64,000 nucleotides of DNA from assembly GCA_963920575.1 (NCBI GenBank), contig OY986967.1, forward strand, positions 20,849,648-20,913,647, in the 5' to 3' direction. Origin of the DNA: Narthecium ossifragum (Eukaryota; Streptophyta; Magnoliopsida; Dioscoreales; Nartheciaceae). The notes beneath the pieces were generated by a model. That model had not been told where the DNA came from, searched no databases, and worked only from the letters and a program-made list of their open reading frames with translations. Positions 11,301-21,954 of this stretch are shown in pieces (the first letter of the stretch is position 1; each line of letters begins with the position of its first letter). A program made the position numbers and the translations under genes.

Positions 11301-14300
11301 AACCAAGCTGACGACGAAATCCATGATTTATCTCCATGCCTCCTGAATGAGCAGCAACAGGAGAGGAGTAAACCTCACGTAGGATGTCCTCGTGTAACTC
11401 TGGACCTGCTACTCCACCTCTGGGGTACTATCAAATGTCTGCTAAAGCCGTCAGGAAACTCTATAGGCTCGATGTCGTCGTCGCTTCACACCATCATGGT
11501 CCCAGGGCAGACTATCGTGGTAGGGTTGCCTCGGCCTCCACCTCGTCTGGTCTCTGCTCTCTGCCAACTCTGGCTGATCCTCTGCTCGGAGGAACCTTCA
11601 GGAACACCCTATTAGGAACTGAGAACTCCAAAGATCATCGCCTCTGACCTGAGTAGCTCCCTCGTCTGCTCTGTGCTGATCTCCCTGAGGACTGTCTGAT
11701 GAAGTCTGGGATGGTGGATGGTGTCTCAACAACGTCGGTTGAGCAATCGGATGAACGGCACGAACTGCCATGCTACACCTAGAATGGCACTGCACACGTC
11801 TGGACTGATGGCTGCTGGAAAAAGGAAAACTCTAGCAGTGGGACGTACTCTACCTAGCAGCCTCCTGCAATCTGGTGATGACGTTCGCCATGGTGTGCTT
11901 CCGCTCCCACTCTGACACTGGAACGGGCTGTAATGGGTCTGCCGAATCTGCAACACTGCTACCTAAGCACAACCTGCCATCTGCTGACGCTGTCCAACCC
12001 TCTATCATGTGCTCGGTACCAACCACAACACGGATCTCCACGAGCTCCGGATATATACCCTGGATCTATATCTCTCTGGCTGGGAGAGCTGGGACGCTGC
12101 AAACACCGAAGGGGAGGTCATCTGGAATCTGATCCTTGAAACCTGATCCAACTGATTGTCTGTCTCTGATGAGCTGACAAATCCACCAAATCTGCTCTAG
12201 CCTCTTTAACCACTGCTGATGGCTAATACCCTTAAAGGCACTAACTCAGTGACTTTAAGGCAAAAGCTCCGGTCTCCTGGTCACTCTGGTCAACGGTCCC
12301 GCAGTCTTGGAGATGCCTCTACTGAATCTTGAACACCATCTTCAACCTCTGCTATCGAACATCTGTGTCGAGTCCGGCTGAATCAATTGATCTGCCTGCC
12401 GTTGAGACTGCCCGTCCGTCAAAACCTGCCTCTGAAGGCCAAGACCTCGCGCTGGGAGCCAAATAACGCCGATACACCCTCGGCAGCTGCGATGCAAACG
12501 CCAAATATCGCTGGTGCTCCTCCTCAACGCGCCAGTAAAAAAAGAATGCTGTCGATGAACGCTACTGCAACTGATCAGGGTACGGCCTGAAGGTCCTCTA
12601 CATCAGATCTGTGAAAGTTGCTGGTGCGTTCGTCAGACTAAACGACATCACTGTGAACTCGTGCAGTCCGTACCTCGTACGGAAGGCTGCCTCCGGGATG
12701 TCGCAATCCCGAATCCTCAGCTGGTGTAGTCGATGCGAAGGTCAAACTCTGAAGGGGTCGACAAGTCTCTCAACTGCTAACACATCACAGTTACACTGCA
12801 GCGGGCGCATACCTTGTGCTGCAACACTGGCTAGCTTCCTGACGCCCATGCATGTATAGAGGGAACCATCCACAATGAGAACCGGAACACACTCTGAGGT
12901 ACACACCTGGGCGAAGGAAAATCCCGAGCTACTGACTCGGCCGACTGAGTCCTCGACTCTCCAAAAGCTGTTGGCATCCACATGCAAACTCGCAACGCTC
13001 ACAACCGCCCAAAGGAATCTCGACCTCGAACTCGGTGTCCCGCGAAGGCGACAACCAAAAAGCTCCTCAAGAAGGACAGCTGCACAAACAACAACAACAA
13101 CAACACGAGGGGAAAGCTGCTCTCCAGAGCACCCTCGAAAACAACGGGGAAGGAGTTCACTACAAGCCGGTGAACAAACCCCAACTCTCGACAAGCAGAA
13201 GGATCGCCGAACCGCGATCTTCAACGAGAGCGAAACAGTGCCGTTAGGTGTGCTCACGACACCTTCCCACGGCCAAAGAAGCACAACCTGATGCGCGACC
13301 AACCGACGCAGCCGAGGAAGCCGTCGAACCCCAACGTGCACCACACGTGGGCGACGGACACCTAGAGGTTCCCAACCTCTAGGAAACGCCCCGACAAGAG
13401 CAACCAACCCAAGCTCTTGTCCCAATCGGTGACTACCCTCAAGCCACACTCGACTCAGGTCCCAAGCCGGCACGGCTACAAAGGGATGAGTCACAAAGGT
13501 GAAACCCAGAGCCACAAAGGAAAAACGCAAGCTGCAAGAAGCTCCGAAAGCTGAAGGTGGCAGCTCTGAAACTGGCTGCTGCTGAAGTTACCAACTCCTG
13601 CGTCTGCCCCAGGTACCTGCCCCAACTGAGGCACTAGTCCACCGCTCTGGCCAACACCGTGCGTCACGCCCGACTGCTCTGCGGTAAGCGCCCAGCGCCC
13701 CTCGCAACCAGCACCGTCGGCGAAAAGACCCACAACGGCTAGCACTCGAGCACCCGGTGGACTACCTCTCAGTTTGACGGTCCAGGCTACCTCTCAAAGG
13801 ACCGGCACGACGCTGCTGCTGCCACGGCTGTCGCTGATGTTGAAACCTCTGCCTCTGCCAACGGCTACCCTGCCGTTCCCCAGAAGCAAGAACGACAACC
13901 CCGAAACTCACCACGACCACCGGCCAACTGCCCGGTGTCAACCCTCAAGTCATCTGTCTCAGTATCCGGAGTACAGTCCAGGGCGTCCCCCACTGTCGCT
14001 CCATCATACCGAGCCAGGTGATCCAACCAACCCGCATGCTACCACGCGGTGCGAGTACCAAGAACAGAGGAAGGTACTCCCAACTACACCACCCTCCAAG
14101 GGTAGGTGCCACAGAACAGTACGCGAATTGTTCTCAACACACAACCAACAGTGTCCCTAGTGGCCCCGACAAGCGCCACTATGAATCGCTTCCTGGGAAG
14201 GCAAGAAAACAACAGCTTCCCAAGCAAGCGATACTCCAGGATGTCCAAAACACCCGGGATCCGGGACACCTCCTTCAATCAGTCCTCTACTGTCGAAGGA

Positions 14301-14510
14301 TCTCCAACATCGTCCCTGGGCCACTACGGGCCCACCTCTCAGGATTCCAAGAGTATAAAGGCGACACGTCCTATTCCCTACTCGCTCATCTCCAGCACGG
14401 GGGGAGACACTGTCAGGCGAGGGAACGGACGACACCGGTGCGCATGCACATCTCCCCCTGAGACGTCATGACGCAACCGGGAAGCAACAAAACACAGCAG
14501 CAAACAGATA
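11301..14510 (-). other. Decayed interior of the host gypsy element
   Basis: No intact domain. It matches the nested element's interior in several blocks, including CCCTTAAAGGCACT at about 12230 and a long match between 13980-14460 and 9700-10150. No primer-binding site is present at 14510, where the adjoining LTR is also trimmed, so a deletion removed both. Open frames of up to about 260 codons here encode low-complexity peptides with no recognisable family and are not reported as genes. Confidence 0.7.
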
Positions 14511-16914
14511 GAGGGGTTCCCCCAACTTACTGATTTCACAATTCAATTCATAAGTAACCCTGAATATACAATAAATTTAAACCTCAACAATTATAATATT
14601 ATATTCAAAAAAAACCTCAAAGGGGTTACAACAGTTTATACATCATACTCCCGTAGGAGACTAACTATAACAAAAGTGTAGAAAGGGATCACCGGTCCTC
14701 AAACCCCACCAGACGCCGTCGCGCCACCAAACACCTGGCCGGTAGGGGCTACTGAAGAAAAGCTGGCGCTTGCACCTGCAAAACGCAGCCCGGGTAGGAA
14801 TGAGCATAAAGCTCAGTAGGGTTCTAGACTACGTCACACAGAAGGAAGGGGAACGCAAGAGTGTCGCCCTCAAGTAAGACCTGGGTGTATACAGGGGTCC
14901 CATAACCCCACCACGTGTCCATGAGGCCCACGATCATGGTCTTCCAGCCGAGCTGGTCACATGTCTGGTCGCACTCAGTAGCAGGAAACAACACTGCTGG
15001 CCCACAAGCAGGTACCGGCACTACAGGCGGGAAATGGCACCACTAAGTAGGCACACCCTCTACTCAAGGGTCAACACAGTGGAACACGGGCTACACCTCA
15101 GCATCCGACTTAAGGTCGACACGGCCTCTATAATCACCAAGCAACATGTGTACCAGTCATCTAAGCCTATCATCAAGTTTGACTGGACACCACAATTCGA
15201 ACTGAGTCCTAACTACCCAACCCCGGTCCTAGGGCTAAATCCGAGCTTCCAGCCTCGGGACGGCGATCCACAAATCACCCACGCCCTAACCATGCAACTA
15301 ATGCACAACAGAGAATGCATGCTATGAACATACACAAGCAAGAGAAAATAAGCATGCAACAGTATGACAAGGCAACATACAAGTCCAACAGGATCGCTGC
15401 AGCGGTACTACCAACCGCTGCCAGCTGATCCGCAGCGGGTCCTGGCATTACGACGGTACCACGACCGTCAACCGCGGACTCCTGCAACGGGAAGCAACCC
15501 CGAAAACTTCGATGAACAGTAAAAATATATTATTATAATCCGAGCTTATAATATCTTATTCAAAACATCAAAAAGTTCTCTACAAGCAGCAAGTTGACCC
15601 CGTCGATCCAACATCCAAACGACGTCGGATTCAAGATCCAACTTAGATACCAGTAGATCTATATGCATGGATCAACATATCCAAAATGATCTATATGCAT
15701 GGATCAACATATCCAAAATCCAGGATCATCCAACGGCTGGATTCACGGGAAACCATTACTCAAAACGGCTAATCAAAACTCCATAAAACTCCATCAGCCA
15801 GCCATAGGATCGATCCTGGGGTAGTAGGATCGATCCTATGCTCATACCGGTTTCAGCCCAGCCTCGTCGCATGCCACGAGAAAAATCGCCAAAATTCATA
15901 GGAAAATCGTAAAAATACAAACTAAGATGGCATGGAAAGATAACGAAGAGATCTACAACTCTTATGTTTATTAAAAGCCAAGATCATACACATACAAGCC
16001 GGAAATCTCGCCGCAAGCCGGCTGTTTCTTAAGAACAACAGAAAACCAGAAATCCGAGACTAATCATAGATAAAACCTACTCAAATATCAACTGATTAAC
16101 ATGAAACTTAAATCAGTTATTCTAATAGATAAGATACATCCCACAGCATAATTTCATCAAGATCTAACGGATAGATCTAACTAAACCCATTAATTAACTC
16201 ATGTAGGTAGAACACCTACCTAACAGCGCTTTCCTCGGCTGATTCCCCGCGAGTTGATCACCAACAAGGTTCCAAACCACTTCAGGGAGCTTCCTCTCAT
16301 CGCCACGGATCCAACAAGCTTTAGAACGTCAGAAACGGTGGCCGGAGGAGGGAGAACGGAGGAGATGAAGGTGGGCTGCCGGAAGAAAAACAGAGCATAC
16401 CAGAACCGGGAAGAAGAGAGAAAGAAGGGAGAAGAAGAGAAGGAAGAAGAGGAAGAGAAGAGAAGGAGAAGGTAGGGGAAGGCCGGGGAAGGTCGGGGAA
16501 GGTCGGGGAAGGTGAAGGAGAAAACCTCTCCTCTGACAAAGGAGAGCTACGGCCACGACGGCCGTCCTCGCAAACCCAACTGCCCTGACTTACTGGAAGA
16601 GAAGGATCGATCCTTTTCTCAAAGAGGATCGATCCTCTTAGAAAGAAGATCGATCTTCTTCTCACAGGGGATCGATCCCCCTTGCCAAGAAGGCAAAACT
16701 TGGGCTAAAACGCAAGCCCAAGCTCGGATCTTCCGATCCCGGGTCCACCTAACCATTCTAATCAAACATTAACACAAACAAGGTCAGTTTGTGCATTCGC
16801 GGGTGTGAAACAAGCCGACAAGGCGCAATTTACCAAATTGCCCTTGTGGTCCCCAACGAGCCACGGGCCTGACCCGGGCGGTCGACCCAGGAATTGGAGG
16901 GACAGGTCCTCACA
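14511..16914 (-). repeat. 5' LTR of the 14-kb gypsy element, edge-deleted
   Basis: About 2404 bp, lacking the terminal ~78 bp that corresponds to 2779-2856. It carries a 32-bp tandem duplication (GATCTATATGCATGG repeated near 15655-15718) that the other LTR lacks, and the same palindrome array at 16602-16680. The outer end GGTCCTCACA at 16914 is followed by the GAACA target duplication. Confidence 0.92.
16602..16680. promoter_or_regulatory. GATCGATC palindrome array, second LTR copy
   Basis: Same four palindromes as at 4912-4990 (cores within AAGGATCGATCCTT, AGAGGATCGATCCTCT, AGAAGATCGATCTTCT, GGGGATCGATCCCC). The single visible difference lies in the spacer (TTAGAAAG against TTAGTAAG); the palindromes themselves are kept. 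Confidence 0.6.
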
Positions 16915-16919
16915 GAACA

Positions 16920-17443
16920 CCACTGAGTTGAACAACCGGATCGAAAGATTACTCTTTTCCCATCAAGTATCTTTGTTTGTAAACCTAAAGAATCTGCTAT
17001 ACAGAGTATGTGCTTTTTTTAAAAGGCAATGTGACAAATAAGGAAGCTAAAAATTTTGGATTTCTCATATATTTGCTCAGCTTAAAAGGCAATGTAACAA
17101 TGAGAATATTAGAAGTGTATTATTAACATCAGATATTTGCTCAAAATGCTGCAATATATATGAAGTCAAGGTAAATAAGTAGTATACTATATAGGAAAAC
17201 ACATACAAACCAAGTATATACACAGGAAAGCAACGTGAAACTCACTATATAGTCATATAAAATGACCAAAGGGGGATGGTGGGTAGGTGCAGGAGAGGGA
17301 GAGAGATGAGGGTTCCTCTCCGGATTAACTGTTGAGATCCACAATTGGTTGCTACAAAATAATTAGAGCAAATTGAGATAATAGTTAAATATATGCAAAA
17401 CATTTTAGATTAGATCATCCATTTCATTTTTTCTTAGCTTTAC
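16920..17443. other. AT-rich flank, probably 3' side of the FRS gene
   Basis: No coding frame of note. It contains AAAAGGCAATGT twice (about 17020 and 17083), and a segment at 17098-17122 that is the exact reverse complement of 2710-2734 on the other side of the LTR element. AAGTAGTATACTAT occurs both here (about 17178) and at about 2672 in direct orientation. Confidence 0.5.
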
Positions 17444-17509
17444 CTGTCTAATATGCATATTATTTGAAGCTTGAGAAGATGAAAGAAATGTAGAGCCAAT
17501 AGATGGTCC
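17444..17509 (-). pseudogene. Small FRS downstream exon candidate
   Basis: On the minus strand a 66-bp open segment (GPSIGSTFLSSSQASNNMHI...) is bounded by a TTATAG acceptor and a CAG|GTAAAG donor. Its position just downstream of the FRS coding exon suggests a C-terminal exon of that gene. Splice signals are visible; membership is inference. Confidence 0.4.
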
Positions 17510-17615
17510 CTATAAGAAGATGTTAGATACTGTTAACAAAACCAAAGTATAATGCAATTATGAGAACTTATAACTATTTTATTCACCAAAAGAAGCAGAA
17601 AAAATAAATATATAC

Positions 17616-17675
17616 CAGCAACAAATGCTTTTCGAATGTGTCACTTGGTGCCAAATGAGAGCTTGAAGTATCTTC
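17616..17675 (-). pseudogene. Small FRS downstream exon candidate
   Basis: A 60-bp open segment on the minus strand (EDTSSSHLAPSDTFEKHLLL) lies between a TTTATAG acceptor and a CTG|GTATAT donor. It sits 36 bp below the end of the main FRS frame. Whether the upstream donor keeps phase is not clear. Confidence 0.4.
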
Positions 17676-17711
17676 CTATAAATTTGAAAACATGAATTAA
17701 CACTTCACATA

Positions 17712-19783
17712 TTAATCTAGCAAACTACAAGAATTCATCCTTTTTGCACCCTTCCGACTTTTTTTTTTAAGCCCTTTGATTTTTACAAGATTCTGAATAG
17801 GCGGTTTATGAGCTAAATTATCATCTCTAGTAGCCAGAACTTGATGATCATCAGTAGCAACCATATTATTCATTACAATATCATCAACTTGCATATTGCC
17901 TTGCGTTAGCAAGTTCTTTATTAAAGCACATGATTCCTTAGACCCTGCAGCTCGATAGAATAATCTTAAAAATTGGGAAGATACTCTTCTAACCCAGTGA
18001 TTAGCATCTTCTTCCATACTTGGCCTCTCTTGTTGAAGGCATGTCCGCTCTTCACTTCCCTTGTCCATCTATTCAAGATATACCTTTCTGCAATTGTCAT
18101 TATGTCAAGATAGTTGATGACTTTTAGAGCATGACAACAAAGGATGCCGAAAGTTTCAAACTTTTTCCAACTACATGAGATTATCTCATCTATAGGGTGG
18201 CAGAGTACTTTAAACTCTATATGCAAGTCATGAAAAAGTGCAACAGTATACTCATGTGGTATTTGGTCCTCATTTTTCACCTTTATCTTTGCCCCCGAGG
18301 CAAGATCATATTCATCATGAAACAACTTGAAAATTGGAGGTGTATACTTCTGTGATGCTTGTTGTAGTAGAGGGGAATGACTCAATCCCAATAAAGGCAC
18401 TTTTTGCCTAACATAAAATTCTGCCTCCAACTCTTTTTGCCGCTTTTGCTCAACCACCCTTTCAAAATGATGAAAAAACTCTTGTATATTCAAATCACAC
18501 TTCAAGTATGACTTCAAATCACTGTTTAAACATTCACTAAGTTGAGTACTTCGTATACCTAAAGTATGTGATTTCTGCATATAACACTTGGCTCATTTAG
18601 TCTTCAATTTGTATATGCCATTCAACCAACTATTGTCTTCTAAATTATATCCTTGAATCATCTCTTTCCATGCCTTTTCAAACTCACTTTCATCTGTATA
18701 TTGAAACATACAAGCTTTAAAGTGTCATAGAAAACCGGAACCATCTTTCATGTGATTCCCAAGATGTTTAATACCATTTTGCATTATGTGCCAAGTGCAC
18801 AATCTATGACAAGTTTCTGGCATCACCTCAGCTAACGCCTTCGCCATGGCAGCATCTTGATCTGTAAAGATCGTCTGAAACTTCTTGCCATTATGTGCCT
18901 TTATAAAAGTTTCAAAAAGCCACTTGAAAGATTCTGCCGTCTCATCATAAAAGAGTGCAGCTCCGAAAATAACCATCTTCCTATGATGATTAAAGCCGGT
19001 AAATACACCCAAGGGCCTTAGATCCTTATTAGTACCAAACGTAGTATCAAAAGTTACTACATCACCAAAAGAAATGTAATCAACAATCATTCTTGCATCG
19101 ACCCAAAAGATATTTGTAATTAGTTTCTTGCTATCCAACTGTATAGCATAATGAAACAACGGATTTTTTGTTTCTTGCTCTTGAAAATACTTGAGGATAC
19201 ATCCGACCTCTCCATATACTAGATTTCTTTATCTTCTTGATCGAAGATATGTCTTTTGATCTTCCATGGTGTACCCTAGATTAGCTCTTCCTTCGGCTTC
19301 TCTACTCATCAACTCATGCGTTGCCTTAGGTGTAATTCCTGAATCACATGCCATCTCAATAGCGATAGCTTGAACTTCAGACAAGTTCCTACGTGATCTA
19401 AGCATATGAGTAGTTTCCGAAGGCTCGAGGGCATGATTATGGTCATCCACAAAACCCTTTATAAAGTATTTCCCACTCTCTCGTATGAGAGAAAAAGTCA
19501 TGCGTACTTCACAGTCTGTCCTTGTTCCCCATTGAGTGCGAGTGTTTCCTGTGGCTCTTTCATCTCGATGACCTTCTTTAGCACATACAAACCCAGCCGA
19601 TGTCACTAATCTATCTTTCTTGCTTATATTTGCATAATGCTTTCTAACACCAAACCCAACTTGCCTTCCATATTTTTTCCAAAAACTCCATGCCTCTTCT
19701 AATGTGTTGAATATCATACCCATTTGGGGTTTGCCATCTATGCCATCGTCCATATGCTTCATATCAAAATTAAAAGAGAACAA
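17712..19783 (-). pseudogene. FAR1-related sequence (FRS), MULE-derived transposase-like gene, broken
   Basis: FAR1/FHY3-type proteins are transcription factors descended from Mutator-like transposases. In order on the minus strand: a FAR1 DNA-binding region (MIFNTLEEAWSFWKKYGRQV near 19720-19660), a MULE transposase core (FGDVVTFDTTFGTNKDLRPL and FTDQDAAMAKALAEVMPETC about 19060-18815), and a SWIM zinc-binding motif (CSWKKFETFGILCCHALKV about 18185-18120). Three in-frame stops interrupt one frame: TAA at 19229-19231 where CAA would fit, TGA at 18725-18727, and TGA at 18593-18595 where the family has Trp. A one-base deletion near 18012 shifts frame, after which homology resumes (GSKESCALIKNLL). 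It could be an old FRS gene or the transposase of a MULE; I did not find terminal inverted repeats. Not functional as read. Confidence 0.88.
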
Positions 19784-20191
19784 ATTAGAATAAAGGCAAA
19801 ATTAGAAACCAGGACTAATGGCTCAAGCATTCATGCTGTTAATTTTAATTACTTTGATGAGATTATGACATGAGCAACAATACTCTGTCGAACATTTGCA
19901 ATTCATATTGTTTGCACAGTTAGAAAAATCCTGCACAGTTAGAATATTGTTTGCAGCAACACAATTAAACTAATCTCTTCTCAACAAATAAAAGACATCA
20001 TTCAAGTAATCTCTCCAATATCGATGCTTGTTGATTGCAGTGCTGTCCTATATTGTTTTATTGATTCCCTCAATGTTATTGTCTAACTCTAGTTATACAC
20101 GATCATCGATTAAGATGAAACCATCGTACTTGGAATAATAAACATGACATAAATTCACATTAAATAAGACTAAAGAAGATAGTAGTATTAC

Positions 20192-20422
20192 AGGGGAGAG
20201 ATTCTTGGTGTTGGAGGAGCCCTGAAGTTGGTGAGTAGGCAACGAGGAAGCCACTGTGGAGTGAGGCATTGGCGCGGAGATTCCAGCGTCGACAACTGGT
20301 GGGAGGGCCAGCTCCATCTTGGTAGGGGACGATTGCGTCCTGTTCCCAGCGTCGGAGTATCTATCCGGTCCATCCAGGCATTGTGAGAATCCATCTTGGC
20401 ACCTTGAGAAATCAGACTCCAT
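20192..20422 (-). pseudogene. Candidate 5' exon of the FRS gene
   Basis: Begins MESDFSRCQDGFSQCLDGPD and runs 77 codons to a CCCCT|GTAATA donor at 20191. It lies about 410 bp upstream of the FAR1 domain frame on the same strand, with an acceptor-like TATGAAG before that frame. Composition is Ser/Pro-rich and no domain is recognised. Assignment as exon 1 is inference. Confidence 0.35.
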
Positions 20423-21252
20423 ATCAGCGCTGGAGATGATGAGAGAGAGCTAGGGAGCTGCCGATGATCACCTTAGCGATGGCATTTTTCATTTGGCGCG
20501 AAAAATTCCATTATCACTGTCAGAGATGATGAGAGAGAGCCAGAGAGCATCATCTCGAGATGGGGAGAGAAGCCCATCGAGGGTTTTAAAATTCAAATCA
20601 GATTCATGGGTTGCAGATCCGATTCATTTCAAAACCCCAGCCATCCAGATTCCATCCCCACCGTCCATGTTAAGCTGATGGATAAGAACGGTGGATATTA
20701 ACTGTTGCACATCAGAGCAATACCCCCCCCACCTATTGCAAGTTTGCAACACCCCCGAATCCGTCTTTCACAGGGGCCAGCTATTGATCACCCTGAAAAC
20801 ACAGGCCCCACACACCATTGTCGGATGCAAGGGGCCGGCCAGACTCAGCCCTCTTTACTACGCAACAGCTCTCCTCTGCGCACACAAATCACGTCACTCC
20901 TAGTCAACGACGACACTCCACTGCACGCCAGACTGATGACCTCCCTCCACCCGCATCTCCAGCGGCCGAACGACTCCCCGGGACCCACCACTCCCCCAAT
21001 TTAAAGAAACAATACAAATCAACACCTAATACTCGTGTCCAACAAGTTTAAACACAAATCCAATGGGTCCTTTATCCCCCTTCTGGAATCCACCCTGAGG
21101 ACCAAAAAAATACTAATTTTAACAACAGTTCCTATCAAACCTAAGAATTTAGACCCCAACTAGAGGAAAGTAAACAGTTGTGAATGGTCGAAGAGGAGTA
21201 GGTCGAAGAACAAACAAGTAGTATGACTTGGTAGGAAACATTGATATCATCG
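20423..21252. other. Intergenic region between FRS and WRKY
   Basis: Divergent promoter interval of the minus-strand FRS and plus-strand WRKY genes. AGATGATGAGAGAGAGC occurs twice (about 20431 and 20525), a local duplication. A C-run lies near 20725. No coding sequence recognised on either strand. Confidence 0.5.
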
Positions 21253-21350
21253 CCACGTGGAGGGCTGCCGTTTGTCCGGGATGTTGACGGTAGCTGGTTG
21301 GGTCACTAGCGTCCATCCACCTCCTCGGATTGTCCAGTACCCCTTTGACT
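21253..21350 (+). promoter_or_regulatory. G-box and W-box upstream of the WRKY gene
   Basis: CCACGTGG at 21253-21260 is a perfect G-box/ABRE-type core. TTGACT at 21345-21350 is a W-box, the site bound by WRKY factors, about 220 bp before the start codon. TTGAC also occurs at about 21283. Autoregulation through W-boxes is common for WRKY genes; here it is inference. Confidence 0.5.
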
Positions 21351-21568
21351 CGGTGAGGTGTTCATTTTACTCTTTTGCTTTCTCTAGCTTTGAGTTGGGT
21401 CCTATCTCAGCTGCCTCCATTGCTGTACCCACCCTTTCCTTTCCGTTTTAAAAAGCCCCACCCATCCTCTTTCCCTTTGTTTCTATTCAAGCAAAGGGGC
21501 CGGAGGAGGAGGAGGAGGAGGAGGAGGAGGTGGTGGACCTGGTGGTTGTGGCAGGGGTGGTGATGGGG

Positions 21569-21954
21569 ATGGCGGCGGTGGAGCTGATGACGAGGTGCTG
21601 CAGCAGCGTGATAGAGGAGGCGGCCCATGAGAGCCTGCAGACTCTCATCTCTATTGTCTCGAAGGAGCAGCAGAAGCAGGAGTTTGCGGCGGCGGCGGAT
21701 GCGGCGGCGGCCAAGTTTCGCAAGGTGATCTTGCTGCTGGGAAAGACCAGGATGGGGCATGCGCGATTCAGGAGGGCTCCGGCCATGTCTCGATGTTTGG
21801 AGAGTGGAGAGGAGAGGAAGGCGGTGGAGATGGAGATGGAGAAATCTGCTGGGCCTGTAGTTTACAACCCGAAGCCGATACAACAGCGGCCGCCGCCCGG
21901 TCCTCTCCATCAGATTCAGCAGATGAAGAGGTGCCATTGTCCTCCTAAAAGAAG
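21569..21954 (+). CDS. WRKY exon 1
   Basis: 386 nt, 128 codons plus two bases, ending AAAAGAAG|GTGAGA. Alanine-rich helix [16 protein letters not shown], the HARF motif, and RCHCPPKR, the start of the plant Zn-cluster. Preceded by a (GGA)n run at about 21502-21530 in the leader. Confidence 0.92.

Larger units (their letters stand above)
2779..16914 (-). mobile_element. Tekay-like Ty3/gypsy LTR retrotransposon, 14.1 kb, with a nested element
   Basis: Two long direct repeats (2779-5224 and 14511-16914) are flanked by the exact 5-bp duplication GAACA (2774-2778 and 16915-16919). Outer ends are TGTCGCGCCCCGACC and GGTCCTCACA. The coding strand is minus: the integrase and C-terminal pol domain at 5299-6237 read leftward into the LTR at 2779-5224, which is therefore the 3' LTR. 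Position 6238 is the insertion point of a related element (to 10990). The rest of the interior (10996-14510) is decayed and resembles the interior of the nested element, with no intact gag, protease or RT. About 78 bp of the 5' LTR edge and the primer-binding site are missing near 14510, so the copy cannot be autonomous. The two LTRs are nearly identical by eye, which points to recent insertion. Confidence 0.93.

Noticed and set aside
12742..13530. 262-codon minus-strand frame inside the gypsy interior
   Set aside because: No family resemblance, odd composition (Val/Arg/Cys-rich), and the homologous region of the nested element lacks it as an open frame.
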